A stretch of 64,000 bases of DNA, taken from positions 124,001 through 188,000 of the forward strand of contig NTMA01000047.1 of the NCBI GenBank assembly GCA_002917075.1. Direction: 5' to 3'. Positions 22,599 to 34,623 of this stretch are shown one piece after another. How positions within the stretch are numbered: position 1 is the first letter of the stretch; every line of letters begins with the position of its first letter. The notes beneath the pieces were generated by a model. It had not been told where the DNA came from and ran no database searches. It was given only the letters and a program-made list of their open reading frames with translations. A program made the translations under genes and the position numbers. Source of the DNA: Hawksworthiomyces lignivorus. Taxonomy: Eukaryota > Ascomycota > Sordariomycetes > Ophiostomatales > Ophiostomataceae.

Positions 22599-25500
22599 AT
22601 GAGGTTGGACGTAAAGGTATGCATTTGGTCTGGACTCTATTGTATTGCTTGCCGGGAAGCTTCAGCTTGCAACTATCGACTATCTGCCGTCACCGCTAAC
22701 CATCCCTACTCTAGAGAAGCCTCTTCGCGAGGAGCGAGCGGGTGAAGGGAATTGACTTTCATCCGCAAGAACCATGGATCTTGACAACCTTATACTCTGG
22801 TTTGATTACCCTCCCCTTCGAGTTTTCTCCTCTTCTAAGCTATTTGACCTCGAGCAAATCCTAAGACCAGTCTCCTAGGACAATGCCACATTTGGAACTA
22901 CGAGACGGGCCAGGTCGTCAAGACCTTTGAACTGACCGATGTTCCCGTCCGCGCCGGCCGGTTTATGTAGGCACCCGAACCATTGACTCAAGAACTTACG
23001 AAGGATGCAACTAACCCAGCTCCAGTGCCCGAAAGAATTGGATTGTCTGCGGCAGCGATGATTTCCAGATGCGCGTCTATAATTATAACACCTCTGAGAA
23101 GATCACCAGTTTCGAGGCGCACCCCGACTACATCCGTGCTCTAGCCGTCCATCCGTACTTCTCCCTCTCTCCACCAAGCGCTTACTTTCATGCACACTGT
23201 TTACCCACGTGCTAACGGCTCCTCCAGAACACAACCTTTTGTGCTGTCCGCAAGCGACGATATGACCATCAAGTGCTGGGACTGGGAAAAGGGATGGAAG
23301 TGCATCCAGATATATGAAGGGCACAGTCACTACGTGATGGGTCTTGCAATCAACCCCAAGGATACGAGTCTGTTTGCATCCGCTTGTCTGGACAGAACCG
23401 TGAAGGTTTGGTCGGTATGTAGAGCTTTTTTCTAAAAACGCTAGATGTGTAGCTGAGCCTAACGAATGACAGCTCGGATCCAGCACCGCCAATTTCACAC
23501 TCGAAGCCCATGAAACGAAAGGCGTCAACTATGTCGATTACTGTACGTTTGTTCAAGACAGGCGTGCTCTCTGCTCGACTTTCTGCATGCCCATGCTAAC
23601 CTTCACTAGACCCGCACTCCGATCGTCCTTACATCCTCACGACGTCCGATGACCGCACGATCAAAGTTTGGGATCTGACCACCAAGTCGCTCCAAGCTAC
23701 TCTCGAGGGCCACACAAACAATGTATCCTTCGCAGTTTACCACCCCGAATTGCCTATCATTGTGTCTGGCTCTGAAGACGGTACCATCAAGATCTGGCAC
23801 AGTGGCACCTACCGTCTAGAGCAGTCCCTCAACTACGGTCTGGAGCGTGCCTGGTGCGTGTCTTACCAGAAGGGCAAACAGGGCATCGGTGTCGGCTTCG
23901 ACGATGGTGTTGTCGTGATCAAAATGGGCCGCGAGGAGCCAGCCATCTCCATGGACGCCTCTGGAAAGATCATTGCCGCCAAAAACAACGACATTGTATC
24001 TTCTATTATCAAGCCCGATCCATCTACCAAGGACAACGATCCCATTAACCTGCAGACCAAGGATCTGGGCCAGTGTGAGGTATACCCTCAGACTCTCCAG
24101 CATTCGCCCAATGGCAGGTTTGTGGCTGTTTCGGGCGATGGCGAGTACATCATCTACACAGCCCTTGCCTGGCGGCAAAAGGCCTTTGGCAGTGCTTTGG
24201 ATTTGTATGTGACATTCTGCTCTTGCATCTCTTATTTATTTAGCACTGCCTGCTAACCATTTTACTAGCGTGTGGGCCTCTAAAGATAACAGCAATGACT
24301 ACGCTGTGCGGGAGTCGCCAACATCCGTCAAGATTTACAAGAATTTTGTCGAGAAGGCCGGTGGCCTGGACGTAGGATTCCAAGCCGACGGCCTCCATGG
24401 TGGTGTCCTGCTTGGCGTGCGTGGTGCGGGCGGTGTGTCATTCTTCGACTGGCAGACTGGTGGTCTTGTGCGGCGCATCGAAGTTGAGCCGCGTTCGGTA
24501 TACTGGTCTGACAGCGGCGAGCTCGTGTGCTTAGCATGCGAGGATACATTCTACGTTCTCCGCTTCTCGCGCGAGAACTACGTTGCCGCGGTACAGGCTG
24601 GCGAGCTGGAGGACGATGGCGTCGAGGCCGCGTTCGAAGTCATCACCGATATCAATGAGAACGTCCGTACCGGCAAGTGGGTTGGTGACTGCTTTGTGTA
24701 CACAAACAGCACCAACCGCCTGAACTACCTCGTTGGCGACCAGACGTATACGATTTCTCACACGGATGCGCCTATGTATATTCTCGGCTACATCCAACGG
24801 GATTCCCGCATCTACCTAGCCGACAAGGATGTCAATGTTACGTCGTTTGCGCTGTCCGTCAGCCTGCTTGAGTACGAAACCTTTGTGCTTCGTGGCGATC
24901 TCGATGCTGCTGCCGAGTTGCTGCCCACTATTGAGAGCAGCCAGCTGAACAAGGTTGCCCGGTTCCTCGAGGGCCAAGGTGAGTACTGGCTAGCGCCGGT
25001 TTCCGATTTTGCAGATATCTTGCAGAAAGTACTGACATCGTACAGGCCTCAAGGACCTTGCTCTGGAGGTTGCTACCGACCCCGATCACAAGTTCGACTT
25101 GGCATTGTCTCTAAACCGTTTGGACATTGCCCTGGAGCTTGCGAAGGAGGCTGATGTTGAGCACAAGTGGAAATCCGTTGGCGGTAAGTCGTCCGCTTTA
25201 TATTAACAAAGCAACCCTCCCTCGCACACTCTTACATGCTGGTGTTTTCCATTTCGAATCCCCTCGCTGACTCTCCAGATGCTGCGCTGACCGCGTGGGA
25301 CGTTTCGCTTGCCACCGAATGCTTCACACATTCCAAGGACTTGGGCTCGCTCTTGCTGCTGCATAGTTCAACGGGCAGCCGTGATGGGCTGGCAGCCCTC
25401 GACGAGCTGGCTGTCGCAGCTGGCGTGTACAACGTCGCGTTTACCTGCCGCTGGCTGCTTGGCAATGTCGAGGGTTGTATCGATGCGCTCACCAAGACGG

Positions 25501-25808
25501 ACCGCTTGGCTGAAGCCGTTTTGTTTGCACAGACGTACAAGCCAAGCGCAGCCCCCGCTGTGGTTGCGAATTGGAAGCAGAGCCTCGAGAAGGCCAAGAA
25601 GGGCCGCGTTGCCAAGATGATTGGCGTCCCAGAGGAGGATGGAGATTTGTTTCCGGAATGGGACGAGTGGCTGGAGCTGGAAAAGAGCGGAGGGCCGGTC
25701 GCCAACGGGGTCCAGAACGGGAATGGAGCTGAAAGCAAGGAGGCCGACGCCGAAGAGGAGGAAGAAGAAGAAGCCACCGTTGAAGATACGGCTGCTGAAG
25801 AGGAGTAG
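22599..25808 (+). CDS. sec27: coatomer (COPI) beta' subunit
   Basis: Ten exons: 22599-22616, 22715-22799, 22879-22966, 23026-23154, 23228-23414, 23473-23542, 23610-24204, 24269-24978, 25046-25183 and 25279-25808. All phases agree and the product is 849 residues, the normal beta'-COP length. It begins [23 protein letters not shown] and continues with WD40 repeats: [71 protein letters not shown] and [12 protein letters not shown]. The coatomer WD-associated region follows (about residues 320-760), then an acidic, Glu-rich tail (about 815-849). Beta'-COP is part of the outer COPI coat and binds dilysine cargo in Golgi-to-ER transport. The first coding exon is only 18 nt, and one donor (GTAGGC, 22967) and one (GTTTGA, 22800) are non-standard, chosen because they restore conserved residues. 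Confidence 0.97.
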
Positions 25809-26948
25809 GTGGCCATGTTGGGCTAAATGGATTTAAGAAACCTAGCCTTTAGCGGCCATCTCTCGGACGTGTTTTCCACTGATTTGCATAACAGAGACGC
25901 AACCCAGTGTCGTTTTAGGAAAAGACTAGAAGGGGCAGTATATTTTATGAGCGGTAAAAAAATTTTGACTTTGTGCTTAACGAAGATTAGGAAACCTCAG
26001 AGAGTTGAAGATATTGTTTGTATATCGGCTCGGTGTTGGTTGTCAATCTAAGGGAAAACCCCTATAAAATAAAATAGTTTGTACTCGTCAAGGAAATTAC
26101 AAGGACAGAAATAGTATTTTTTTTTGTTCATTTCGCTTTTCGTTCCGCTTTGTTATTGCAATAATTAATGCTCTTATTTTTTATGATGGTTTTACGAAGA
26201 TTACATACACGGTGACTTAAAATCATCCAGACGTGCCATCTTGAAATGATAAGGACAGCCGGAGTTATCAACGCCTGCTTGGCAGCTCTTCAAGAACGAT
26301 TTTTCCGCAGCCGCGAGAATTAGAGTCAGGCATTTGAAAGCTTCAGTAGAGCATCATCATGCTCTGCGTTTCTGGGAACCAGCATGGCTTTAAAATATTG
26401 CTATACCAATTTGTTTTAGCAGCAGCGCAAGAGAGCACTTGCGGAGGGGATGGGACGATAAGTATTTATGTCCAATTGCCTCCTATCATGCTAGATTTTC
26501 CGGCGTTTCGGCATTTTCTCACCTAGCATTGGCGGCTTTCATTTTCACGGTCGAGACTCTTAAATTTTTTTGCCGTGTTCGTGCTGTCCTCGTGCGGTCG
26601 CCAGGGCGCTTCCGGCGCTTCGGAACAATGAACGCCGAAGAGCTGTGGTAGGACCATCCACTAGCAAGGGGAGAGAGCTCGTTCTCCGCACCCAAGTGAA
26701 GCGACTGCGGCGCTGGCAACATGAGATTTGAAGAGTAAAAGCCCACCAAGCAAATAAAACCTCGTGTTTTGGAAATCATTTCCTAGCTGTAGCTCTTTTA
26801 TGGCCAACCCCTTATAAGCCATTTCTCATTTTGTTTTTCTCGTCGAGAAATTGTTAGTCTTCTGCGTACTTGCACTCTTTGTCTTATCTCACATCTCACC
26901 GGTCCACGGTTCAGCTCCTAAACATTTTGCGCGCCCTGTCTTATCGGT
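25809..26948. other. intergenic between sec27 and the lactate dehydrogenase
   Basis: 1.14 kb, A+T-rich in its first half. Small frames only. A TTATAAG box at 26812-26818 lies 131 nt before the next start codon. Confidence 0.4.
26812..26818 (+). promoter_or_regulatory. candidate TATA box of lactate dehydrogenase gene
   Basis: TTATAAG 131 nt upstream of the proposed ATG at 26949, a plausible distance for a short leader. Confidence 0.35.
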
Positions 26949-28777
26949 ATGGCCAAGGTCTATGACGCCGAGGAGGGTAAGTGAAGAAACCAGAGCAGAG
27001 AAATCTCCCGTGGCCAGGGGCGACTTGCTAAATGCCGCAGTGGCCAAGCACAACTCTCCCGAGAGTTGCTGGGTTATCCTCTATGGTGATGTCTACGATG
27101 TGACGGAATTTCTGCCGTCTCACCCGGGCGGCTCCCGGATCATTCTGCAGCTCGCAGGACGGGACTGCACAGAAGAGTTCGACCCGATCCACCCTCCCGG
27201 GACGCTCAGCGAGCTGCGCCCAGAGGCGAAGCTGGGCAAAGTCGACCCTAAGAGCCTGAAACGGCTCGAGGCAAAGCGAAAAGCGGCGAGCAGCAGCAGC
27301 AGAGGCGGCGAGGGCGAGGGCGAGGGCGAGGGCGAGGGCGAGGTCAAGAAGTACCAGCCGCCACCGCTGGAGTACCTCCTGAACCTGAACGAGATCGAGG
27401 AGGTCGCGACGAAGCTGGTTCCCCCGAAGTGCTACTCCTACTACTACTCGGCCGGCGACGACCTGCGGTCCAAGATCTACAACAACACGGTGTTTACAAA
27501 GGTTCTGCTGCGGCCGCGGGTGTTTGTCGACTGCACCACGTGCGACATGACGACGACTCTGCTGGGCCATAAGGTCGGCCTGCCGCTGTACGTGTCGCCG
27601 GCGGCGATGGCGCGGCTGGCGCACCCGGACGGCGAGGCCGGCATCGCCAAGGGAATCGCCGAGTTCGGCGGGATGCAGATCGTGTCGCACAACGCGTCGA
27701 TGACGGTGGAGCAGATCGTGGCGGAGGCGCCGCCGGGCCAGGTGTTTGGGTGGCAGATCTACGTGCAGAACGACCGGAGCAAGAGCGAGGCGATGCTGGC
27801 GCGGGTGCAGAAGCTGGACAAGCACTACAAGTTCATCGTGCTGACGCTGGACGCGCCGGTGCCGGGCAAGCGGGAGCTGGACGAGCGCCAGCAGTTTGGC
27901 GCGGGCGACACGTTTGCGGCGGCGACGCAGGACGCCAAGGACGGCAAGCCCGGCGGCGGCGGCATCGGCAAGCAGATGTTCTGGGGCACGGCGGCCGACC
28001 TGACGTGGCACGAGACGCTGCCCTGGCTGCGCCGCCACACGACGCTGCCCATCGTGCTCAAGGGCATCCAGACGCACGAGGACGCCTACCTGGCCGCGCA
28101 GTACGCCGTGCAGCACCCGGGCTCCATCCGCGCCATCATCCTCTCCAACCACGGCGGCCGCGCCCTGGACACGGCGCCGCCCGCGCTGCACACGCTCCTC
28201 GAGATCCGCAAGTACTGCCCCGAGGTCTTTGACTGCGTCGAGGTCTGGATCGACGGCGGCGTCAAGCGCGGCACCGACGTCATCAAGGCCCTCTGCATCG
28301 GCGCGCGCGCCGTCGGCGTCGGCCGCGCCGCCCTCTGGGGCCTCGGCGCCGGCGGCTGGCGCGGCGTCCAGCGGACCTTCCAGAGTAAGCAGGCCAGAAG
28401 CGGGCTGCTCCCCCTTTCTCTTCCCTCCTTCCTCCTTCTGCTTATTGTACAGAGCGGTCCTTTTTTCGCTAACAAATCTAGTCCTGTCCGACGAGATGGA
28501 GACGTGCATGAAGCTCCTCGGCGCGAAGACCATCGCCGACCTGAACCCCCGATTTGTAAGTTGCCGGCAGAGCTTTGTCCCTGGAGACGCCTCTGAAAAT
28601 AAGAATCCCGTTCCGCGGCGCGCAGGGCCGCAGCAATCTGCTAGGATCCGTGGCTGACATTTTCTTCCTCTGCGCTTTACGCCCTTCTAGGTCAACACGC
28701 GAGCCTTGGAACGTGACATTTTCGACGGCGGTTCCGGTCTTGGCCAGATGCTGATTCCAACCAAAGCAAAGATTTAG
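26949..28777 (+). CDS. CYB2: flavocytochrome b2-type L-lactate dehydrogenase (FMN-dependent alpha-hydroxyacid dehydrogenase)
   Basis: Four exons: 26949-26976, 27041-28384, 28482-28555 and 28691-28777, giving 510 residues. The 28-nt first exon encodes MAKVYDAEE and was chosen because it completes the cytochrome b5 fold. That domain (about residues 1-80) has the heme ligands His37 (in HPGG) and His60 (in DPIHPP). A hinge with a Gly-Glu repeat (about 98-111) leads into the FMN_dh TIM barrel, with [18 protein letters not shown], the QIYVQ block and LSNHGGRAL (catalytic base His380, substrate Arg383). The reaction is L-lactate to pyruvate with electrons passing from FMN to heme to cytochrome c. 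Unlike yeast Cyb2 there is no mitochondrial presequence before the b5 domain, so location and substrate are uncertain. Third codon positions are very G+C-rich, producing long antisense open frames. Confidence 0.93.
27308..27343 (+). repeat. GAGGGC hexanucleotide microsatellite in coding sequence
   Basis: About five to six GGCGAG/GAGGGC units encode alternating Gly-Glu in the hinge between the heme and flavin domains of the lactate dehydrogenase. Length changes in steps of six would keep the frame. Confidence 0.85.
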
Positions 28778-31700
28778 ATTTTTAGACATGGCGTGAGGCA
28801 GAAACAAGTCGAGTCGGGCCTAAACAGAAGACGGGTAACATGTACCAGCATATACCAATATAACATACCACTACCGCACATAAAACAGAGACATATACAC
28901 ATCCTAGCAAACCCATAGAAAATCAACATCATTTCATACATAGTTATACTACATATAACTAACACTCGTATTAGGCGTATAGAGAAAAGCTGCAGGGCCT
29001 TGACAGTGCGGGAAAATGTCAATTGGGCTTCTCGTTCTCCATTTTAGGGGCTGAGGGTAAGGGGTAGGACATCTTATGGCGGAATTACGCCGTATCTCCC
29101 AGAGGGTCCTCATCACAGCCCGAATAGGAAGGTTCCTTCTCTGACTGATGTGGAATTCGGTCTGGCTGAGACATCAACTTTGTCAGACATTTGCGCATTA
29201 CATTGTGCGCAGCAGCACGAAATTCGTTGTAAATGTAATGTATTTATGTCTTGGCTCGCTTGGCCGCTGTAATAAGATGCACATTTTCGGGGGAACGAAT
29301 TTCTCCATCGCCAATGTCTGCTTAATCCCTACCCGTCAGTGCTCGGAGCACGGCGTAATGTCTGAGAGCTGGGAATGGCCTGGCCCGCGACGCAAAGCAC
29401 GGAGAAAAACACGCATACAGAATTTCTTACATATGCACATACAGGCATTTGTGACTGTTGGACCATTTGCTGCGTATCTTGCCAGGTGCCACTTTGGTGG
29501 CAACGTAGTACGATAGGAAGCCGTGTATTGCTCGTACGAGTCACTTTTTGTGCTCGCCTGTGCCGGGCGGTTCCTAACTGACCCTGACCCCAGTCCGTCT
29601 GTCCCGTCGTATCCGCGATCTTTGATCGTGCAACCAAAATATAAATAAATGCTAATAAATAAAATGAAAATGAAAGACGCTCTCTCGCAATTGTCGACAG
29701 CACTGTTACTATTCACATCTTACAGCTTAGATACAATTGCAGGCTTGTTTAGAATGCTCCATATATTATACAAAAGTAGTTTTAAATCCGGGTTATGCAA
29801 ACTCGCTTCCCGTGCTTTGGGGTATTAAGGCCAGTGTTCTCCAGTACTTTGCGGGAACCCGGAAATTTCATTAGCACTGCCAATCAACCAGTTACAGTCG
29901 GCAGAGATAATTTGCAACCAATCTCCGAGCACCACCCGTGCCAACCAGCTCGTTTGAAAGAAAGGGGCAGCAACCAATGGAGGAGACCTGGCTGCTGGGA
30001 AGGATTTCTGGTGGCCAACCTACAAAGAAGTCTCGCGCAGCATGACCTCCTTAAAACAAAGGGCCGTATCCTCCGCCTGATTCGCCACCGACGCTCTCGA
30101 GACGTCACTTGTTTGTGTGTGGTTTTGTTTGCTGTTCATCCCTTCATATCCGGCGATTGGCCTATGGCAGGACGAGCTGGATGGTACGAGGGAAGAGGAA
30201 AGATTAAGGAGTCAATAAACAATAGCCATTGTCGAAGAAGACGAGGCGTGCTATTGCTCGTGTCGAGCATTCAGCTTCAGCAGGGCACCCTGTAGGATCT
30301 ATTTTCGTATTCTCGCGGCTCTTAATAATCCGTATTCTCATGGGCAATTCGCGCAAACAGAGATTGATTTGAATTGTGTTTTAAAAACACATGTACTGGA
30401 ATCGCAACACTTGCGCCCTTCCATTGGCCGTTATTGGTGGCAGCTACGGGGGGTAGTTTCGTCGCAGCTGAAGCTGGCATCCCTTTTGTCCACACATGGA
30501 GAAGTGGAATGATTGCACCGCATGGCACGAGATGCTTTGCTCCTTCTGCGCCGTCAAGATTTCCAATTAGAAATAGCCTCAAAAAAGTTAGATACGAAGG
30601 AGTCCGCTAAACCCCGCTCGCGCTTCTCCGCAAACTGAGAGGGCTGGGCAAAGACAAGAAAGAGAGTGTGGGATAATAGTTTAGTCTCCTCTGAATACCG
30701 TTGGCATGTGCTCGCAGAAGTCAGATCGATGTTCGTAGGAAAATGGCCTCTCTACCCCTCTCCTCTACCGTCCTCAGTCACAAGCTGCCTCGGGCGAGAC
30801 AAACGCATGCAGAAGAGTCCTAAAAAGCTAGAGCCAAAATAAAAAGGAGTACAGACAAACTTCCTGGTTTCTTTTTAGCTCGTTGGTTCCATGGTCTTTA
30901 CCCTTGGCTTCGGCTTTTCTTTTAGGTGAAATTTTCATTTCGTGGGGCTAGGGGCAGCGTGGCGTGCAGTAGACCAGGACGGATGGGAAAAAAGAGGGTG
31001 TGCAGTCCTGCTGCTTCTGCGTAGTTTTAGTCCACCATCAGAGGGTCCCGTATTTCCCAGCACCATCCTGCAGCCTCTTTCATCCTATCCCCTTGATAAA
31101 CTGCGCCATCCCTCTGCGGGGCCGCGCTGCCGATCTCTGACAAAGAAAACTTCTTCTCTGCAGTCCGCTGTGTTCTTACGCTAAAAACGTGTCACTAGCC
31201 GGCGGGTGGCGTTCCAGTGCTCTTGTATACATGTAATTGTCGTCAGATACCGAGAAAAGAAAAAAAAAAAAAAAAGTACATGCAGGTGGGCGAGTACGGG
31301 TACGGCCTTCCCTGCTGCTCGCCAAAAGAGGGTGCATTTTCTGTGCATTCTGTGGCGTTCAAGAACCATCGTGGTGGTCAATTTTCACACCCGAGCGGAA
31401 AGCTTTGGCCATTCTGCATCAATCGGAGATCGCGGGAACAGTGCGAGCAGCAGCTCGCATCTCGGACGGCCTCGACAAACCTGGCTTGAAGTCCTTCCTA
31501 CGGCGCATTTGAATGAAAACGTTGATGGGGTCCGATCCAAATACGCAATATACAAGACCCTCGCAGTCTCCGGTCTAGTACCAGATCTGGAAATATGGCC
31601 GGTGGGTACTCGACAGGTCCTCCATTTGAAAGAGACAAGGGTAAGAGGTTTCAGTAGCAACTAGTATGGTTGCACCTGATTTTTTTTCTTGGTTGATAGT

Positions 31701-32826
31701 GCGAAGAGAAAAGTTATTAGCAGTAAAAGAAAACTGAGGGATGGGAGCTGCATGCCGTGAATGGCCACTGGCGACATCGCAAGTCGCCTCCCAAGTAAAA
31801 TACGCTGCTGTGTACATCTATGAGTACTTTAAACTCCTCCCCTTTTGAGCCATAGCCATGCATGTCCCCGAGCAATGTAAGTATCGTAACTGTAGCGTAT
31901 GATGCGAAAAGAGGTTAGACGATCTGCTTCCAACTTGCACCGTAACTGGACGTATCGTCATGAGCACATGAAAACTGCATGCCCCGACTGAGGGAAGGCG
32001 CTGTAAAGAACGAGCGAGATGGAGGGTTAACCCGGTGTGAGAGGAAGCAGGCTTGTCTAGGAAGCCGTCATGACTCTTGCGAAATTGCTTTTGGCGCTTT
32101 TTTTGCTTGTGATTGTGCTCTCTATACAGAATCTACAGAGGGAATAACCCCTTTTCCCTCTATGTTGTCATTCCTTTCTTAATCCCCCCCCCTTGCCTCC
32201 TCCCGAGTTTTCCATGTGTTTGTTGGTTTGCCTTGAATACTCCGTACATGTCGTTCCCAGCACACAGACCGAAAATAGATAGTGTGAAGACAAAAACCAG
32301 ACCACGAGATACTCAATAGAGGACATTTTAGGCGATCGCAGGTCGATCCTTTGGCCAGTGCCTCCGCACTTCTCAAGCTTCTCATCTCCACATTCTGCCT
32401 ATCCCTCTCTTCGTACTTATACACGCATTGCTTCTCTTCCTCTGCTCACCGTGCCTTTTACTCTTTATTATCAATGATCTTCCATTCGTGATTTTCACTA
32501 TTCCTAGTTTGGGTTCTTATACCGATTCTTCCCTGGTTCCCGTCTATTTCTTGGTTCATTTCCCCATAAGATAGTATACCCCATATCTTTTTCCTACTCG
32601 TTATTTTTTTCTTTTTAAATCGTCCCCTCCCCCCCTGTAACTGCCTCTGGTCTGCCACTGATCACTAATTGCGTTTTAACACGCAGTTTTGTTTCTACTA
32701 CTTCTCTTTGTTCAGTTTATATTATTAGTATTTTTCTTTTCCCGCTTTTTTTTTTTCTTTTAGTTTTTGTCTTCGGTTTTTCTTTTTTTATATTTCGTCT
32801 CTCATTTTCACCTCATCTCGTTCACG
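28778..32826. other. 4-kb gene-poor interval
   Basis: Only short overlapping frames without family resemblance. A run of about 16 A lies at 31260-31275. The last 400 nt (about 32400-32820) are T/C-rich with many TTTCT tracts and look like the promoter and leader of the DUF3712 gene. No repeat or RNA gene was recognised. Confidence 0.45.
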
Positions 32827-34045
32827 ATGGACTCTATTGACAAGCGCGAGGAGGAGTCTGTCATCCAGCATTCCGAGGTTGCCGTCAAGCGCTCGAAGCG
32901 CTCCGGCTGCCTCGGTCACCTGCTGAAATTCTGGTGGCTTTATCTGCTTTTGTTGGTTGCTATTGTTGTGCTAGTTGTCTGTCTGGTGTAAGTAGTCGTG
33001 ACCCTCATTTGCACGCAATTTTCATGTGTCGTGCTCTCTTATTTACCCAGCTATGTTTCTTCTAACGCGTCATGAAGGATCTTTGTCGGCGTCAAAAACA
33101 TTGCCCAGGGCAAAATGAACAATGCTGTCCTGGAGGTTCAAGGCATCTCGTGCACAAGCACGCAGACCGGCACTTTCAACATGGGTATCAACTCGACCCT
33201 GACGAGCGACAGCACCAAGGCCACGGTTGATGGCTTCGATGGTGTCATGTATCTGGAGGACGAGCCAAGCCACACGCCTTTTGTGACTATTCAGTTCCCC
33301 CAGACCGAGAACCAGCCGTTCCAGACCGTCAACATCTCGCAGGCTGTCAACATCACCAACATGGCTGCGCTCACTCAGTTCAACACCTGGCTGCTGGCCA
33401 ACGAGTCGCTGCGCGTCACCGTTGAGGGCAACACGCACATCAAGGTGTCTGGCATCAGCCACAAGTATCCCGTCAACTTCAAGAAGACCGTGACAATTCC
33501 GGGCCTGCAGGATTTCAACGGCATCGTCGTCGACAACAGCTCCATCTCCGCGGGAACGTTCTCGGATGGCACAAACTTCCACACCACTGTGACCATTCCC
33601 AACCGCTCGCTGGTCACCTTTGAGATTGTATGTGCTTTCCTCTTTTAATGGCTATGATATCTGCTACATCTTTGGTGTTTTCGTTTTCACGTGTCGTCCT
33701 GTTTCGCTTGCTAACCTTGGTACTCAGGGCAATGTCACGTTTACCAACTTCCTCAATGGTGCCGACGTCGGCTCATCGTGGATCGACAACGTCATCTTGG
33801 TGCCGGGCAACAACACCTTCGCTTTCCGCGCCAACATCTCTCAGACTCCCGTCCTGACTGCCGTGTCGACGCAGCCGTATTGCGGAACTGGCATCGTGCC
33901 TTTCATCTTGAATGGCCACACTGTCGTCAACCACGGCCAGCCGCTTCCCTACTTCGCAGACGCTCTCGCAGCCGAGAACAGCACTGTTCCCATCGACCTG
34001 GACACGCCACTGAAGAAGCTCGGATTGAACCCCAAGTGCAGCTAA
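32827..34045 (+). CDS. DUF3712 single-pass membrane protein
   Basis: Three exons: 32827-32987, 33078-33627 and 33728-34045 (introns 90 and 100 nt, donors GTAAGT and GTATGT), giving 342 residues. A short charged N-terminus with a basic KRSKR patch precedes a strong membrane segment (about residues 36-57, LYLLLLVAIVVLVVCLV). The remaining 285 residues are a Thr/Asn-rich beta-type domain with NMGINSTL, NITNMAAL, NVTFTNFLNGADVG and potential N-glycosylation sites, matching the fungal DUF3712 family. The positive-inside rule suggests a cytosolic N-terminus and a lumenal or extracellular domain. Function of the family is unknown. The second-exon acceptor is a less usual AAG, chosen because it keeps VCLV-IFVGVKN continuous. 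It converges on the glutamyltranspeptidase gene. Confidence 0.85.
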
Positions 34046-34623
34046 AGGGTCTAGCAGTGATTCAGCCGACGATGTTAAATCGCTATCATGGTTTTTGAAG
34101 CACCAATGTTTCATATTATTTTGTCTATTTTTTTTTATTATCGTTCCTTATGATACCTCGTCTTTTATATCTCTAGGAGGGGATAAGACCAGAGAGGGTA
34201 GAGACACAATACCAGAACACGATTAGGCTGTTCGCGCTAACGCAGCTTTTCATTATGTACAAAGGCACTAAAAAAAAGAATCAACACACAAAAAAAAAAA
34301 GGAGAGGGCGCACATCCGAGATGTCGGGCGACTGGAAATGCTCGGTAGTGATTCCTACTAATGAAGCGAGGAGAAAACATAATAAAAAAGAATGAAACGC
34401 TAACGATGCGTCAGTCATCGATCAAGGACGATGCTTTGATGAAAAGTGCACATTACTTTGTATAAGACGAGCAGGAACCCTGCATTTTTTTTTCAATTCC
34501 ATTGATTTTACTTTTAATTCAACCATAGCTCTCACAGGGACCTCGCACCTCCTTGAGCATTACCATATTGGGTGGTGTTGGTGAAACAGCATTATATGAA
34601 CGACAGTCCTCTCCCCTGTTCAC
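34046..34623. other. convergent 3' regions
   Basis: 578 nt between the ends of the DUF3712 gene (plus) and the gamma-glutamyltranspeptidase gene (minus). It has several short A and T runs and would hold both polyadenylation sites. Confidence 0.45.

Noticed and set aside
27028..28533. 501-codon antisense open frame over the lactate dehydrogenase
   Set aside because: A consequence of G+C-rich third positions; the translation is Arg/Ala/Val-rich without domains.
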